Of a DNA stretch of 64,000 bases, positions 26,579-35,939 are shown in pieces. The position numbers and the translations under genes were made by a program. Position 1 is the first letter of the stretch; each line of letters starts with the position of its first letter. Location: assembly GCF_037893185.1 (NCBI RefSeq), contig NZ_CP140772.1:496001-560000 (forward strand). Reading direction: 5' to 3'. This DNA comes from Chitinophaga sp. 180180018-3. Its GTDB lineage: Bacteria > Bacteroidota > Bacteroidia > Chitinophagales > Chitinophagaceae. The notes beneath the pieces were generated by a model that saw only the letters and a list, made by a program, of their open reading frames with translations, was not told where the DNA came from and did not search any database.

Positions 26579-26620
26579 CGACAGTGGCTGTCGTATTTAA
26601 TCCACTATTTTGTCGTATTT
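26578..26620 (+). promoter_or_regulatory. Short hairpin and direct repeat between sialidase and SRPBCC genes
   Basis: acgacag (26578-26584) and ctgtcgt (26588-26594) form a 7-bp hairpin at the sialidase stop. tgtcgtattt occurs at 26589-26598 and again at 26611-26620. The hairpin may help end the PUL transcript; the direct repeat may be a regulator site for the SRPBCC gene 73 bp downstream. Confidence 0.35.
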
Positions 26621-26692
26621 GGCCTGCCTCAAATTTGCCGACTCGTTTTAAGTTTGCATCAACAACATTCATCACGCTTAAAATTTAAACAA

Positions 26693-27118
26693 ATGAGTAC
26701 AGCAGAAAAAATCACCGTTAGTGCTACTGTTAATGCGCCTGTAGCTAAAGTATGGGAGGCATGGTCGGAACCCGAACATATAAAAAAATGGAACAGCGCA
26801 TCTCCCGACTGGCACACTCCCCGCGCAGAGAACGACCTGCGCACCGGCGGTAAATTCTCTTCCCGCATGGAAGCCAAAGACGGCAGTTTTGGATTCGATT
26901 TCGGTGGTGTTTATGATGAGGTCAGAGTACATGAATACATCGCATATACTATGGAAGATGGCCGTACGGTAGTGATTGATTTTGCCGGTAATGGTAATAC
27001 CACTAAAATCGCGGAAACCTTTGACGCAGAAGGCACCAATCCCGCGGAAATGCAACGCGCTGGCTGGCAGGCAATCCTGGATAATTTTAAGAAATATGCA
27101 GAATCGCTGAATCAATAA
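26693..27118 (+). CDS. SRPBCC (AHSA1-type) domain protein
   Basis: 141 residues from the Met at 26693. The single domain is a START/AHSA1-like helix-grip fold: 'TVSATVNAPVAKVWEAWSEPEHIKKWNSASPDWHTPRAENDLRTGGKF', 'GVYDEVRVHEYIAYTMEDGR', 'ETFDAEGTNPAEMQRAGWQAILDNFKKY'. This family binds hydrophobic ligands and is often regulated together with ArsR-type repressors and YciI or DoxX genes. A YciI gene and a DUF1772 gene are 1-2 kb downstream. The substrate is unknown. Confidence 0.88.
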   Translation: MSTAEKITVSATVNAPVAKVWEAWSEPEHIKKWNSASPDWHTPRAENDLRTGGKFSSRMEAKDGSFGFDFGGVYDEVRVHEYIAYTMEDGRTVVIDFAGNGNTTKIAETFDAEGTNPAEMQRAGWQAILDNFKKYAESLNQ

Positions 27119-27145
27119 TACCGGCAGATGGGCATTTCGCCATAT

Positions 27146-27871
27146 TTACTTCTGCGCAACAACAATAAACCTGTCCTTTCTTACATCGAGGTACGGATTA
27201 GTTTGAAAGTAGCTGTTCAGCAGTTGAGTGATATGATTGAAATCGAACTCCTCATAGTTCTCAAATATATACGGCATCGAACGAATATAGAATAACAAAG
27301 CCTCTGTATCGTAGAAACGCATAAAACCTGCATCTTCCATTTGTAGCAGTATATGGAAAGGGCTGGAGTTGAGTTCATCTAATACGTAGCTGAGATTGAA
27401 ATCAAGGTATTCCGTATTGGGTTTTGCCTGTATAACGTCGGCTATGGAGAGGTCGCTTTTGCCATCGACCTGTTGGGTAATGAAGTAGCCACCGGGTTTC
27501 AGGATACGGTATATTTCGTCGATGTCGTAGCTTTCGTGCCGGTCGGTTATAAGGTCGAAATAATTATCCGGGAAGGGCAGTTCTTCATCAGTGTATGTTG
27601 AAATCAGGGTGCCATTGAAGGTCCGGAGTCGTGCTGCCGCTACTGCTACATTGGGAGCGTATCCCTCTGTTGCATGGATGTGGAGGAGATCTTTATCCGG
27701 CAGTAGGCTGAGGAATTCGCCTCCACCGGTACCGAGGTCGAGCAGGGTGCATCCGGGCCTGAGCCGTTGGCATATTTGCATATAATAATTCCAGGGCAGT
27801 GGGCTTTCCATCATTCTGCCGGTATTGGTGAGATAGCTGAAATCCCAGCCGGAAGTTTTTTCGGGTTGCAT
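27146..27871 (-). CDS. Class I SAM-dependent methyltransferase
   Basis: 241 residues with motif I 'LLDLGTGGGEFL' at about 38-49 and motif II/III 'LPFPDNYFDLITDRHESYDIDEIYRILKPGGYFITQQ', the Methyltransf_11 pattern. The acceptor is unknown. It stands alone and converges with the SRPBCC gene. Confidence 0.9.
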   Translation of the reverse strand: MQPEKTSGWDFSYLTNTGRMMESPLPWNYYMQICQRLRPGCTLLDLGTGGGEFLSLLPDKDLLHIHATEGYAPNVAVAAARLRTFNGTLISTYTDEELPFPDNYFDLITDRHESYDIDEIYRILKPGGYFITQQVDGKSDLSIADVIQAKPNTEYLDFNLSYVLDELNSSPFHILLQMEDAGFMRFYDTEALLFYIRSMPYIFENYEEFDFNHITQLLNSYFQTNPYLDVRKDRFIVVAQK

Positions 27872-27974
27872 GGTGTAGAAAAATAAATTACCGGCAATAT
27901 AGGAAGCAATCAGGGATTTCCGTTAGTCAAACATTTGACTGCATATTCTATCTTCATACTTCAATATTACATGT

Positions 27975-28475
27975 ATGACACCAGCTATCCTACCAATCAT
28001 TTCAGGCGTTACCGCTGTATCCACTGCATTGATTGCGGGCCTGATTTACGCTTATTCCTGTTCTGTAACTCCCGGACTGGGGCGCCTGGCCGACAATGTC
28101 TATTTATCTGCCATGCAATCCATTAACAGGGCTATCCTTAACCCGGCATTTTTCGCGTCTTTCATGGGCTCGTTGATCCTGCTGCCACTGGCTACCTGGG
28201 CGCATTTCAGCTATTCTGTAACCTGGAGTGGCTGGAGTATGCTGGCTGCCACGGTGATATACGTTGCCGGCGTGTTTGGTGTAACTGTCGCCGGCAACGT
28301 ACCGTTGAATAATGCGCTGGATAAAGCAGATCTCAGCGCTGCTACAAAAGAAGAGCAGACCCGGTACCGGCTGGCGTTTGAAAAGCCCTGGAACCGCCTG
28401 AATACTGTTCGTACAGCGGCTGCCATTGTTGCTTTGGTGCTGGTAATAGCCGGTATCCTCGCCGGCCGCAGTTAG
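27975..28475 (+). CDS. DUF1772 (anthrone-oxygenase-like) membrane protein
   Basis: 166 residues with four membrane helices: 'IISGVTAVSTALIAGLIYAYSCSVTPGL', 'FFASFMGSLILLPLATWAHF', 'LAATVIYVAGVFGVTVAGNVPLNNALD' and 'TVRTAAAIVALVLVIAGILAG'. 'YSCSVTPGL' and 'GNVPLNNALD' are the family hallmarks. Function in bacteria is not established. It overlaps the convergent YciI gene by 4 bp at the 3' ends. Confidence 0.85.
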   Translation: MTPAILPIISGVTAVSTALIAGLIYAYSCSVTPGLGRLADNVYLSAMQSINRAILNPAFFASFMGSLILLPLATWAHFSYSVTWSGWSMLAATVIYVAGVFGVTVAGNVPLNNALDKADLSAATKEEQTRYRLAFEKPWNRLNTVRTAAAIVALVLVIAGILAGRS

Positions 28476-28816
28476 TGTTTATCTTCAGGAGTCAGTACCG
28501 CTCTCACTTCCACGTTACCGCCCATTTTAAGAATGGGGTTTTCCATTGCCAGCAGTACGGCTTCGTCTATGCTGGCTGCTTTGACGATCATGTACCCTGC
28601 CACAAATTCCTTGATCTCTGTGTAGGGCCCGTCGGTAATGACGTTATTCGGGCGTACGGTTTTGGAGTTAGTGGCAGAAAGACGGTTACCCTTGTCGGCC
28701 AGCTTATTCTGTGCCGCAATACCGGCCATCCAGTTCATCCTTTCCTGCATCTGTTCCGGAGAAGGGGCTGCATGTGTGTTGTTGCTGTGTCTGAAAATTA
28801 ATACGAACTCTTTCAT
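28472..28816 (-). CDS. YciI-family protein
   Basis: 114 residues. A ferredoxin-like single domain with 'FVLIFRHSNNTHAAPSPEQMQERMNWMAGIAAQNKLADKGNRL' at the start and 'VITDGPYTEIKEFVAGYMIVKAASIDEAVLLAMENPI' at the end, typical of YCII/DGPF proteins. The conserved His and Asp are present. The precise enzymatic role is unknown. Confidence 0.9.
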   Translation of the reverse strand: MKEFVLIFRHSNNTHAAPSPEQMQERMNWMAGIAAQNKLADKGNRLSATNSKTVRPNNVITDGPYTEIKEFVAGYMIVKAASIDEAVLLAMENPILKMGGNVEVRAVLTPEDKH

Positions 28817-28890
28817 AATAGTAATGTTTTATAGTTTTGAATGAATAACGAGGGAAGAAGAAGAAGGGGGACAGGAAATAGCATCTCTTT

Positions 28891-28898
28891 TATATTTG
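28891..28898 (+). promoter_or_regulatory. -7 promoter element of the aldo/keto reductase gene
   Basis: TATATTTG fits TAnnTTTG exactly and is 18 bp before the ATG at 28917. No TTTG is seen 19-21 bp upstream. Confidence 0.4.
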
Positions 28899-28916
28899 CA
28901 GTATATAATCTTTATT

Positions 28917-29804
28917 ATGATCGACGAACGACTGGTACTTGGCACAGCAGCATTGGGGGGCGTTTGGGGCAAAATAAACCCGGATCACTCTGTAGCAGCG
29001 ATCCTTACGGCACTGGAATCGGGAATACCGGCTATTGACACGGCGCCTGCTTATGGCGATGCGGAATTATTCCTGGGAACAGCATTGCGTCAGTGGAAGG
29101 GCCAGCGGCCCATTATCAGCTCCAAAACAGGCAGATTACAGACATTTGCAGCGCATGATGGCAAATACGATTTTACGGAAAAGGGAATGCTGACCGGTGT
29201 GGAAAACACCCTGCGTACACTGAATATTACCGCCCTTGATATCCTGTTTTTACATGATCCTGAAGTTATCAGGAAAGAAGATGCCGGTAAGATAATGGAA
29301 ACCCTGATCAGGTGCCGGGAGCAGGGGCTTGCAAAATACCTGGGTACCGGAGGTAACCGTCCTGCATGGATGACTGATTATTTAAACGCCGGCGTCTTCG
29401 ATGTCATGATGGAGTTCAACCGGCTGAACGCTGCAAACGTAGCAGCAATGCAGGACTCGCTGCCTTTTTGCAGGGATCGGCATATCCGTTATTATGCGGC
29501 GAGCCCGCTTAATATGGGGCTGTTGGGTAAAAGTCTCGATGCTTTCAGACAAATGAAGCCGGCATGGCTTCCGGCAGCAGCGCTGGGCACAGCAGGTAAG
29601 CTGGAAGAACTTGCTGCCAGTAATGGTATGTTGCTACGAACCCTGGCACACCGCTTTCTCATTTCACTTCCCTATCAGTTTAATATCGTTATTGGCCCCG
29701 AAAATAAAACTGAATTAGAGGACAGCCTGACCGATTTTGCTGCAGGCCCTTTACCGGAGCAGGTGCTGGAAGAAGTACTGCTTTGCAGCCAGGGTAAATT
29801 GTAA
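28917..29804 (+). CDS. Aldo/keto reductase
   Basis: 295 residues from the ATG at 28917. A TTG codon further upstream at 28896 is in frame but overlaps the promoter. (beta/alpha)8 AKR hallmarks: 'LGTAALGG', 'PAIDTAPAYGDAELFLG' with catalytic Asp and Tyr, 'IISSKTGR' with Lys, 'DILFLHDPE' with His, and 'YYAASPLNMGLLGK' for cofactor binding. The sequence resembles the AKR branch of L-fucose/L-galactose or D-threo-aldose dehydrogenases, so sugar oxidation is plausible. It converges on the AraC regulator, 14 bp apart. Confidence 0.9.
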   Translation: MIDERLVLGTAALGGVWGKINPDHSVAAILTALESGIPAIDTAPAYGDAELFLGTALRQWKGQRPIISSKTGRLQTFAAHDGKYDFTEKGMLTGVENTLRTLNITALDILFLHDPEVIRKEDAGKIMETLIRCREQGLAKYLGTGGNRPAWMTDYLNAGVFDVMMEFNRLNAANVAAMQDSLPFCRDRHIRYYAASPLNMGLLGKSLDAFRQMKPAWLPAAALGTAGKLEELAASNGMLLRTLAHRFLISLPYQFNIVIGPENKTELEDSLTDFAAGPLPEQVLEEVLLCSQGKL

Positions 29805-29818
29805 TTGCAGGAGACAAT

Positions 29819-30718
29819 TCAGGATGGTATGATATGTCCGGAAGCAGCTTTATTGCCGGCATCTTCATACTGCTTTAAAAACTCCCGGGGAGAAAGTCCT
29901 TTGATTTCCCTGAAGTGTTTGTTGAAGTTGGAGATATTATTATACCCACTGTTATAGCAAGCTTCAGACACATTGTGATGCCCTTCCAGCAATAGTTTGG
30001 CAGCATGACCGATACGCACTTCCTTCACAAAATCGATCAGTGTACGGTTGGTATTACGTTTGAAAAAACGACAGAATGCTGCGGACGACATGGGAATAAG
30101 ATCCGCCACGTCCTGTAGCAGGATCTCCTCTCTGAAATGCTGGAAGATATAATCAAATACCTTGTTGATTTTTTTAGCCTCACCGGAATTTTCTACGGCA
30201 TTGTAATAGGGCGATGATAACACCTGACAGGACTCAGACTGTCCCAATACATCGAGCAGGCGTATCATCAGCGATACCCTCACCAGCCCGGATGAAAACA
30301 ACATCTGATGTAGTATCATCCTGGCTTCCTGCAACGTACCGTCCGTAAACAATACCCCTTTGGCAGCCCTTTCAAAAAGTTGATGCAAAGGCCTGGCCTC
30401 CGGTTTTTCGAGAAAATCTTTCCCCATAAAATCCGGAAAAAAATGTACTACGATGGCCTGCGGCGGCAACAACGGATCTATAGTTTTATAATACTGCCAG
30501 CAATGAGGCAGGTAGCTGCCCATCAACACCAGCTCCGGCCCCTCAAAATCATGGATGTGATCTCCTATAAATCGTCTGCCACTGCAGTTCTCCAGCAATG
30601 CTATCTCAAAGTTGACATGCGATCTCAATGCAGTATACTTCTTTATTTCAAGTACATCCGATCTGACAGTAAAAGACTGGTCCGGCGGAAATGTAAAATT
30701 CTCGTATATATATTGCAT
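29819..30718 (-). CDS. AraC-family regulator, probable controller of the 30972-35864 operon
   Basis: 299 residues. N-terminal cupin-like sensor ('DHIHDFEGPELVLMGSYLPHCWQYYK', 'QAIVVHFFPDFMG'), C-terminal AraC domain ('LLQDVADLIPMSSAAFCRFFKRNTNRTLIDFVKEVRI', 'VSEACYNSGYNNISNFNKHFREIKGLSPREF'). It is divergent from the two-gene operon starting at 30972, with a 253-bp gap that holds an inverted repeat near the operon start. Regulators of this type respond to sugars. Confidence 0.92.
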   Translation of the reverse strand: MQYIYENFTFPPDQSFTVRSDVLEIKKYTALRSHVNFEIALLENCSGRRFIGDHIHDFEGPELVLMGSYLPHCWQYYKTIDPLLPPQAIVVHFFPDFMGKDFLEKPEARPLHQLFERAAKGVLFTDGTLQEARMILHQMLFSSGLVRVSLMIRLLDVLGQSESCQVLSSPYYNAVENSGEAKKINKVFDYIFQHFREEILLQDVADLIPMSSAAFCRFFKRNTNRTLIDFVKEVRIGHAAKLLLEGHHNVSEACYNSGYNNISNFNKHFREIKGLSPREFLKQYEDAGNKAASGHIIPS

Positions 30719-30925
30719 TGTACGTATAAGACTTTTAGGCGACCAAGCGGCTCAAATATAGACAAAACTATGCTAAATGGGCCGTCAGAGCCATACCACT
30801 CATGTAAAAATAGCATTTATAAAAGTCAAATTAGAGGTGGTGCCCTGGCTGGCTTCGCCCGATCTTTACCTTTGATGGCAAGTGTTATGGAAAACAGCGC
30901 ACTACACTTACGCCCACATCCATTG

Positions 30926-30950
30926 TATACCGGGAAACTCGCGCGGTATA
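30926..30950 (+). promoter_or_regulatory. Inverted repeat before the unknown-enzyme operon
   Basis: tatacc (30926-30931) and ggtata (30945-30950), 13-bp spacer, 22 bp upstream of the start at 30972. A TACTTTG -7-like element overlaps the right end (about 30951-30957). It is a candidate site for the divergent AraC protein. Confidence 0.35.
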
Positions 30951-30971
30951 TACTTTGAATAAACAGGATCA

Positions 30972-33542
30972 ATGAAAAAAATAAGAAAACAACTGGTTGT
31001 TGCCACAACAATCATTATGATGCTTTTACTGCATGCCATGTATAATGGCGCAAATGCACAGGAACATATCTACCAGACAAACTATGCAACTTTTAAAATC
31101 AATAACGCCGGCTATATCACTTCTATTAAAGATAAACACACTGGAAAAGAATATTGCCCTGCGGGTTTAAGCTCTCCATTGCTAAGCCTTTACAGCCGCA
31201 AGACTTATATCCTGCCTGTTAAAGCTGTTTTCAGTGATCCGCTGCATACTATTACGCTTTCTTATACCGACGGCTCCGAGGCTGTTGTGAAAATAAATGA
31301 AAAACAACATTATCTCCGACTACAGTTACAATCGGTCAATAACAAAAGCGGCGCTGATAATATCGTCTGGGGACCTTATAAAACCAGCATTTCCAAAACG
31401 ATCGGTGATATTATTTCGGTAGTACGTGACGATCATTTCGCCATCGGAATGATGGCGTTGAATGATAATACCATCAGTGGTCCTCCTTCCGATGGAGACA
31501 TGAGTTTTATGTACTACTATATTCACTCTCCCGATCCCGTAAAATACCCGCTGCCTCCACATCTGAAAGAAGGACAAACGTTTAAGATAGGCGGCGATGG
31601 TATCAGTGATATTGCTTTTTATTCCCAGCCGGAAGAGTATTTCAGAATGTGTTATGGCGACGGAGCCCGGCTGGAACCGGCTTTCGGCTCTACCATCAGC
31701 CTGCACTCGCGCGACCGGCGAAAGGAACAGATGATACGTTTTCCGGTGCTGCCGGATAACCTCGACGGAGGATTCAACTCCGCCCGTTATCAGTTGGTAG
31801 CGCCCGTGGATGTGGATTTTAACGGTTCTGCTATTGCATTATATGGATGCCCGGACAACCTCGGTCTGAATACCATTGAAAAGATCGTGCTGAATGAAGG
31901 ATTACCTCATCCGGAGATAGATGGTATATGGGTGAAAGATCCGCGTGCTTACCGGCCTGATATCGCCTGGTGGGGCGCTCACGACAGCCTCGCGTCTTAT
32001 GCATCCCAGCTCGGACTTAAGGGAGTACAGGACGAAGGGCTGGGAGAGTATTATCCTAATCCTGCAAACAAATGGGGCCACAAGAAAGTGAATCTGAATA
32101 ACGCGCCGATGGAAATTCCTGCATGGGGAAAACAAATGCAAACAGCAGGTATTCGTTACGGGCTTCATACCCTTTGCGAATTCCTGCAGCCGGACAATAA
32201 CAGCGATGTAGCTCCGGTACCGAGTGATAGTCTGGCTATCATGCAACGCACCACTATCACTAACAATATTGGTATAAATGATACCATTATCACTGTGGCC
32301 GATACCTGTTACTTCAATGAATTCGGCGGATGGGAAGGCAATCACACCAATGTGTTGAAGATTGGAAAAGAACTGATCGAGTATAATGGTATCACTACCG
32401 GTAAACCATATACGTTTTTACATGTGAAGCGTGGATGGCAGGGTACCATGCGTGGCAGCTATCCGGCAGGCACCACCATTGTGAAGCTGCAGCCAAACTG
32501 CTATCGCGGCTTTGCGCCTGATATGAAGCTGCAGCCCGTTTATGCAGATTATTATGGAAGATGGCTGACAGATGGCGGCATGGATTATATCGACTTCGAT
32601 GGCCTGGAAAGCTGTATCTATCAGGGACATGGCCAATACTCATTCAAACAATTCTTCAGAAAATTGTTTAATACCTACAAACAAACAGGCGGGAAATATC
32701 TCCGCGTAATGGGCTCCTGTGTGTATGAAGGCAACTGGCATTATATGAGTGTGTGCAATGTTGGCGGAGGAGATCATATGTTTGATCCCGTGCACAATAA
32801 ATGGGGGATAGAAGGAAAGGACATGCGTTATGTTTTTGAGAGCAACTATTTCCCGGCAACTTTTGGTATCATCAATTATTCAGGCGCGTGGAGCCTGTAT
32901 GATGCAGAGAATCTCCAGGCGAAGTCCATCGGCTGGAACACCACCTATATGCTGGGGCTCAGTCAACAGACGGTAGAGAAGAGCGGCGAAAAACAGGCTA
33001 TATTCAAAGCTTACCGTAACTGGCAGGATGCCCGCGCGGCGGGGATATTTACCAAAGCGCAGAAAGAAAAACTGAAAGACCTGCATTACAAATTTCATCT
33101 TACAAAAAGTAACAATCGCACGTTTACATTACATACGCTGAAAGAAAGCCGTTTCGCAGATCTGCCGTATCATAACAATGCACAGGCAGTAACAACAGGT
33201 ATGCTGCCAAATGAAAAACTGCTGGAGCTCACCATCAGGATACAAGCTCCGGAAAAAGCAATGGCAGATGGAATGAGGATCAGGCTGGCAGATGGGAAAG
33301 AGATAGTTGTTAAAAATCAGTTGTCTGGCGGACAATTTATTATCTGGAGGAATAATGAATGCTATGTAGCAGATAAGAATAGAAATAAGCTGGAACTACT
33401 GCCGGTAAATGGTTTGATAAGCAACAATAACGTGGCATCAGTAACACTGCTTCCGCTGCATGCAGCAACAGAACAGATTAAAATGGAGCTGGTGACAGTA
33501 GTAGAGAAATCAACGGAAATTATCAACACCAGGGTTAAGTGA
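30972..33542 (+). CDS. Large secreted protein, glycoside-hydrolase-like, family unrecognised
   Basis: 856 residues with signal peptide 'TTIIMMLLLHAMYNGANAQE'. The N-terminal 250 residues are beta-rich (beta-sandwich, 'YATFKINNAGYITSIKDKHTGKEY'). The middle reads as a TIM barrel: 'RPDIAWWGAHDSLASYASQLGLKGVQDEG', 'GIRYGLHTLCEFLQ', a beta-rich insertion at about 435-500 and 'DGGMDYIDFDGLESC'. The paired acidic 'DFDG' at a strand end recalls clan GH-D-like retaining glycosidases. A C-terminal beta domain follows. I cannot name a CAZy family. The next gene starts 15 bp after the stop and is probably a partner enzyme. Confidence 0.75.
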   Translation: MKKIRKQLVVATTIIMMLLLHAMYNGANAQEHIYQTNYATFKINNAGYITSIKDKHTGKEYCPAGLSSPLLSLYSRKTYILPVKAVFSDPLHTITLSYTDGSEAVVKINEKQHYLRLQLQSVNNKSGADNIVWGPYKTSISKTIGDIISVVRDDHFAIGMMALNDNTISGPPSDGDMSFMYYYIHSPDPVKYPLPPHLKEGQTFKIGGDGISDIAFYSQPEEYFRMCYGDGARLEPAFGSTISLHSRDRRKEQMIRFPVLPDNLDGGFNSARYQLVAPVDVDFNGSAIALYGCPDNLGLNTIEKIVLNEGLPHPEIDGIWVKDPRAYRPDIAWWGAHDSLASYASQLGLKGVQDEGLGEYYPNPANKWGHKKVNLNNAPMEIPAWGKQMQTAGIRYGLHTLCEFLQPDNNSDVAPVPSDSLAIMQRTTITNNIGINDTIITVADTCYFNEFGGWEGNHTNVLKIGKELIEYNGITTGKPYTFLHVKRGWQGTMRGSYPAGTTIVKLQPNCYRGFAPDMKLQPVYADYYGRWLTDGGMDYIDFDGLESCIYQGHGQYSFKQFFRKLFNTYKQTGGKYLRVMGSCVYEGNWHYMSVCNVGGGDHMFDPVHNKWGIEGKDMRYVFESNYFPATFGIINYSGAWSLYDAENLQAKSIGWNTTYMLGLSQQTVEKSGEKQAIFKAYRNWQDARAAGIFTKAQKEKLKDLHYKFHLTKSNNRTFTLHTLKESRFADLPYHNNAQAVTTGMLPNEKLLELTIRIQAPEKAMADGMRIRLADGKEIVVKNQLSGGQFIIWRNNECYVADKNRNKLELLPVNGLISNNNVASVTLLPLHAATEQIKMELVTVVEKSTEIINTRVK

Positions 33543-33557
33543 TAAACGGATAGATTT

Positions 33558-35864
33558 ATGGCAGCTATCAGGAATGTTATATTTTTTTTATTGGCAGTAA
33601 TATCGGTTCCGATTATTTCCACAGCGCAATTGCCGCAACAGGAAATCAGCAAACTGCTGAAACCGGTGAATGGATCCATCGTTTTCCTGCAACGACGTTA
33701 TCATACAACAGATCAGATATCTGAGCAGGTATTACAACCTGTACTTCAGGCGGATACCGGCTTGTGGCGGCTAAGTATAGCCACCTCACCTGTGAAGGAT
33801 AATAAAAATGCGCTGGATATTACAGCCACCTTCCGGTTAGTGAAGGAACAGGTAAGCGAGGCTACTGTGGCTATTGGGTTCAATTTCAGCGGGTGGAGTG
33901 AAGATAATTATCTGCTGGTGCCTGCATCCATATACAACGGAAACCGGTATAGGTCTATTGGCGACGGATATAGTCCATCATACCCGCGTGAAATGTATTA
34001 TAATCCTGCTGTGCCACTGACGATTTCTAACAATCCGCGCCTGCAGCGGGAGAAGAATAAATCTTCTTTGGTGGAACTGCAAACAGGTAATATGGCCACA
34101 CCTGCCGTTTGTTTTTTTTCGAAGAAGACAGGGAAAGGTGTTATCGTATTAACCGAACAACAGACGAAATGGGGAAATAGCGGTATCTCCATAAAGGAGG
34201 ATGCGGGGAAAGAAAATTTATCATTTGATATTTCGGCACCTGCTGTGCGCAAGCTGGCACCTGGTTTCGGGGATTTTCATGTTAGCGGCGACAAAGCTCC
34301 TGACTGGAAGCAGGGCGATGAAGTTAAAATACGGTTACGCATATACGTATTCAATGCCGGAAGCATTCCCGATTTACTAACTGCCTTTATGAAAGTGCGG
34401 AAGAACGTAGCCTCCCCGCGTGAGCTGAGGAATATGTTGCCAATGAGCCAGCTCCTGGATTGGGACAGGGATATCTGCAGCCGCAACTTTTACAGCGGGT
34501 CGATTGGGAGTTACTACCGGCCGGAGAATAGTAACGATTTCCAGCTGGGCTGGGTCAGTGGCATGATCAACACCTATCCGATGCTGGCGTTGAATGATGC
34601 TGCCGAACGGAAAAGAGTGATGGACGAGCTGAATTTTGTGGTACATAAACTACAGGGAAAAAGTGGCTATTTTTTTGGTGGAATCAGAACGAATGGTGAG
34701 ATAGAAGGAGAAAAAATGCATCCTGATTTTCCGAAAGTACAGGCAATGGTGAGGAAGAACGGAGATGCATTATTCTGGTTGATGAAGCATTTACTGCTTT
34801 TAAAAGATCAGGGGCATGGGGATCAGGTCAGTAAAGAATGGGAAGCAGCAGCTCAAAAGCTGGCGACCGCCTTTGCAGGAACCTGGCAGCAACATGGGGA
34901 GTTCGGACAGTATATAGCCCCGGAAACCGGGGAGATTGCAGTGTTTAATTCTACTGCAGGAGCCGTGGTGCCAGCAGGACTAGCACTGGCGGCCCGATAT
35001 TTTAACCGGCCCGACTGGTTAAAAACGGCGGCTGAAGCGGCAGCATTTTACTATAAACGGGATGTGGCCGGGCAAGGCTTAACCGGTGGCGACTGCGGCG
35101 ACATATCGCAGGATGCGAATTCCGAGTCGGCCTTCGGATTACTGGAATCGCTGATGACATTATACAGTAATACCGGTGAACAGAAATGGCTGAAAATGGC
35201 GGAAACACAGGCGGCGCTTTGTGCCACATGGACTTTGTCGTATGCGCCCGTTTTCCCGCCGGAGAGTACCATCGGTAAATTGCAGTGTAACATGACAGGA
35301 GCAGTTTGGGCAAGTATTCAAAACAAACATGCAGCACCCGGCATTTGTACTTCATCGGGCGATGGTCTCTTCAAACTTTTCCGGGCAACAGGAAACGCGC
35401 TGTATGCGGATCTGATCAGGGATATACAACACGCACATGCAGAAGCGGTAAACAGGCCGGGCCACATCACTAATAACCATCTCACCGGCGCTACGATGGA
35501 GCGCATCCAGCCAAGTGATGCTGAAGGTAAGGCTGCTGTTGGCAACTTTATTTACACCCGCAACTCCTGGACGGAAACTGCCGGTATGCTGATGGCACTT
35601 GAATTACCGGGCATATACATAGCAAAGGATAAAGCAATAGTATATGTATTTGATCATGTTCAGGCGGAGATAGTGAAAAAAGATAAGGGAGCGTTGGTAT
35701 TGGAAATCAGAAACCCCACCGCTTATGATGCGAGTGTAACAGTAATGGCGGAGAATAGCCGCGAGGCTGCAAAACCATTACAACCCGGTGCTTTCCTGCG
35801 GTGGCAGAAAGTAATGGTCAAGGCAGGCGAGCCCATAAGGATTAGTATAAAAAGAAGCATTTAG
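33558..35864 (+). CDS. Large secreted protein with alpha/alpha-toroid region, family unrecognised
   Basis: 768 residues with signal peptide 'NVIFFLLAVISVPIISTAQ'. Residues about 30-290 are beta-rich ('ALDITATFRLVKEQVSEATVAIGFNFSGW'). Residues about 290-680 are helical with the periodicity of a six-hairpin (alpha/alpha) barrel: 'GDALFWLMKHLLLLKDQG', 'GAVVPAGLALAARYF', 'SAFGLLESLMTLY', 'GDGLFKLFRATGNALYADLIRDIQHAHAEA'. Many glycosidases and polysaccharide lyases use this fold. No catalytic residue can be named. It is translated right after the 30972 gene and ends at a strong terminator. Confidence 0.75.
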   Translation: MAAIRNVIFFLLAVISVPIISTAQLPQQEISKLLKPVNGSIVFLQRRYHTTDQISEQVLQPVLQADTGLWRLSIATSPVKDNKNALDITATFRLVKEQVSEATVAIGFNFSGWSEDNYLLVPASIYNGNRYRSIGDGYSPSYPREMYYNPAVPLTISNNPRLQREKNKSSLVELQTGNMATPAVCFFSKKTGKGVIVLTEQQTKWGNSGISIKEDAGKENLSFDISAPAVRKLAPGFGDFHVSGDKAPDWKQGDEVKIRLRIYVFNAGSIPDLLTAFMKVRKNVASPRELRNMLPMSQLLDWDRDICSRNFYSGSIGSYYRPENSNDFQLGWVSGMINTYPMLALNDAAERKRVMDELNFVVHKLQGKSGYFFGGIRTNGEIEGEKMHPDFPKVQAMVRKNGDALFWLMKHLLLLKDQGHGDQVSKEWEAAAQKLATAFAGTWQQHGEFGQYIAPETGEIAVFNSTAGAVVPAGLALAARYFNRPDWLKTAAEAAAFYYKRDVAGQGLTGGDCGDISQDANSESAFGLLESLMTLYSNTGEQKWLKMAETQAALCATWTLSYAPVFPPESTIGKLQCNMTGAVWASIQNKHAAPGICTSSGDGLFKLFRATGNALYADLIRDIQHAHAEAVNRPGHITNNHLTGATMERIQPSDAEGKAAVGNFIYTRNSWTETAGMLMALELPGIYIAKDKAIVYVFDHVQAEIVKKDKGALVLEIRNPTAYDASVTVMAENSREAAKPLQPGAFLRWQKVMVKAGEPIRISIKRSI

Positions 35865-35907
35865 GTAAACGAGAAATAAGCTATAACGTGAAATCAAGAG
35901 GAAAACG

Positions 35908-35930
35908 AAAGGGGGCTTAGCGCCCCCTTT
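35908..35930 (+). terminator. Intrinsic terminator of the 30972-35864 operon
   Basis: aaagggggc (35908-35916) and gcccccttt (35922-35930) form a perfect 9-bp GC-rich stem with a 5-nt loop and are followed by tttatattgtt. It lies 44 bp after the stop and can also serve the convergent TPR gene. Confidence 0.85.
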
Positions 35931-35939
35931 TTATATTGT

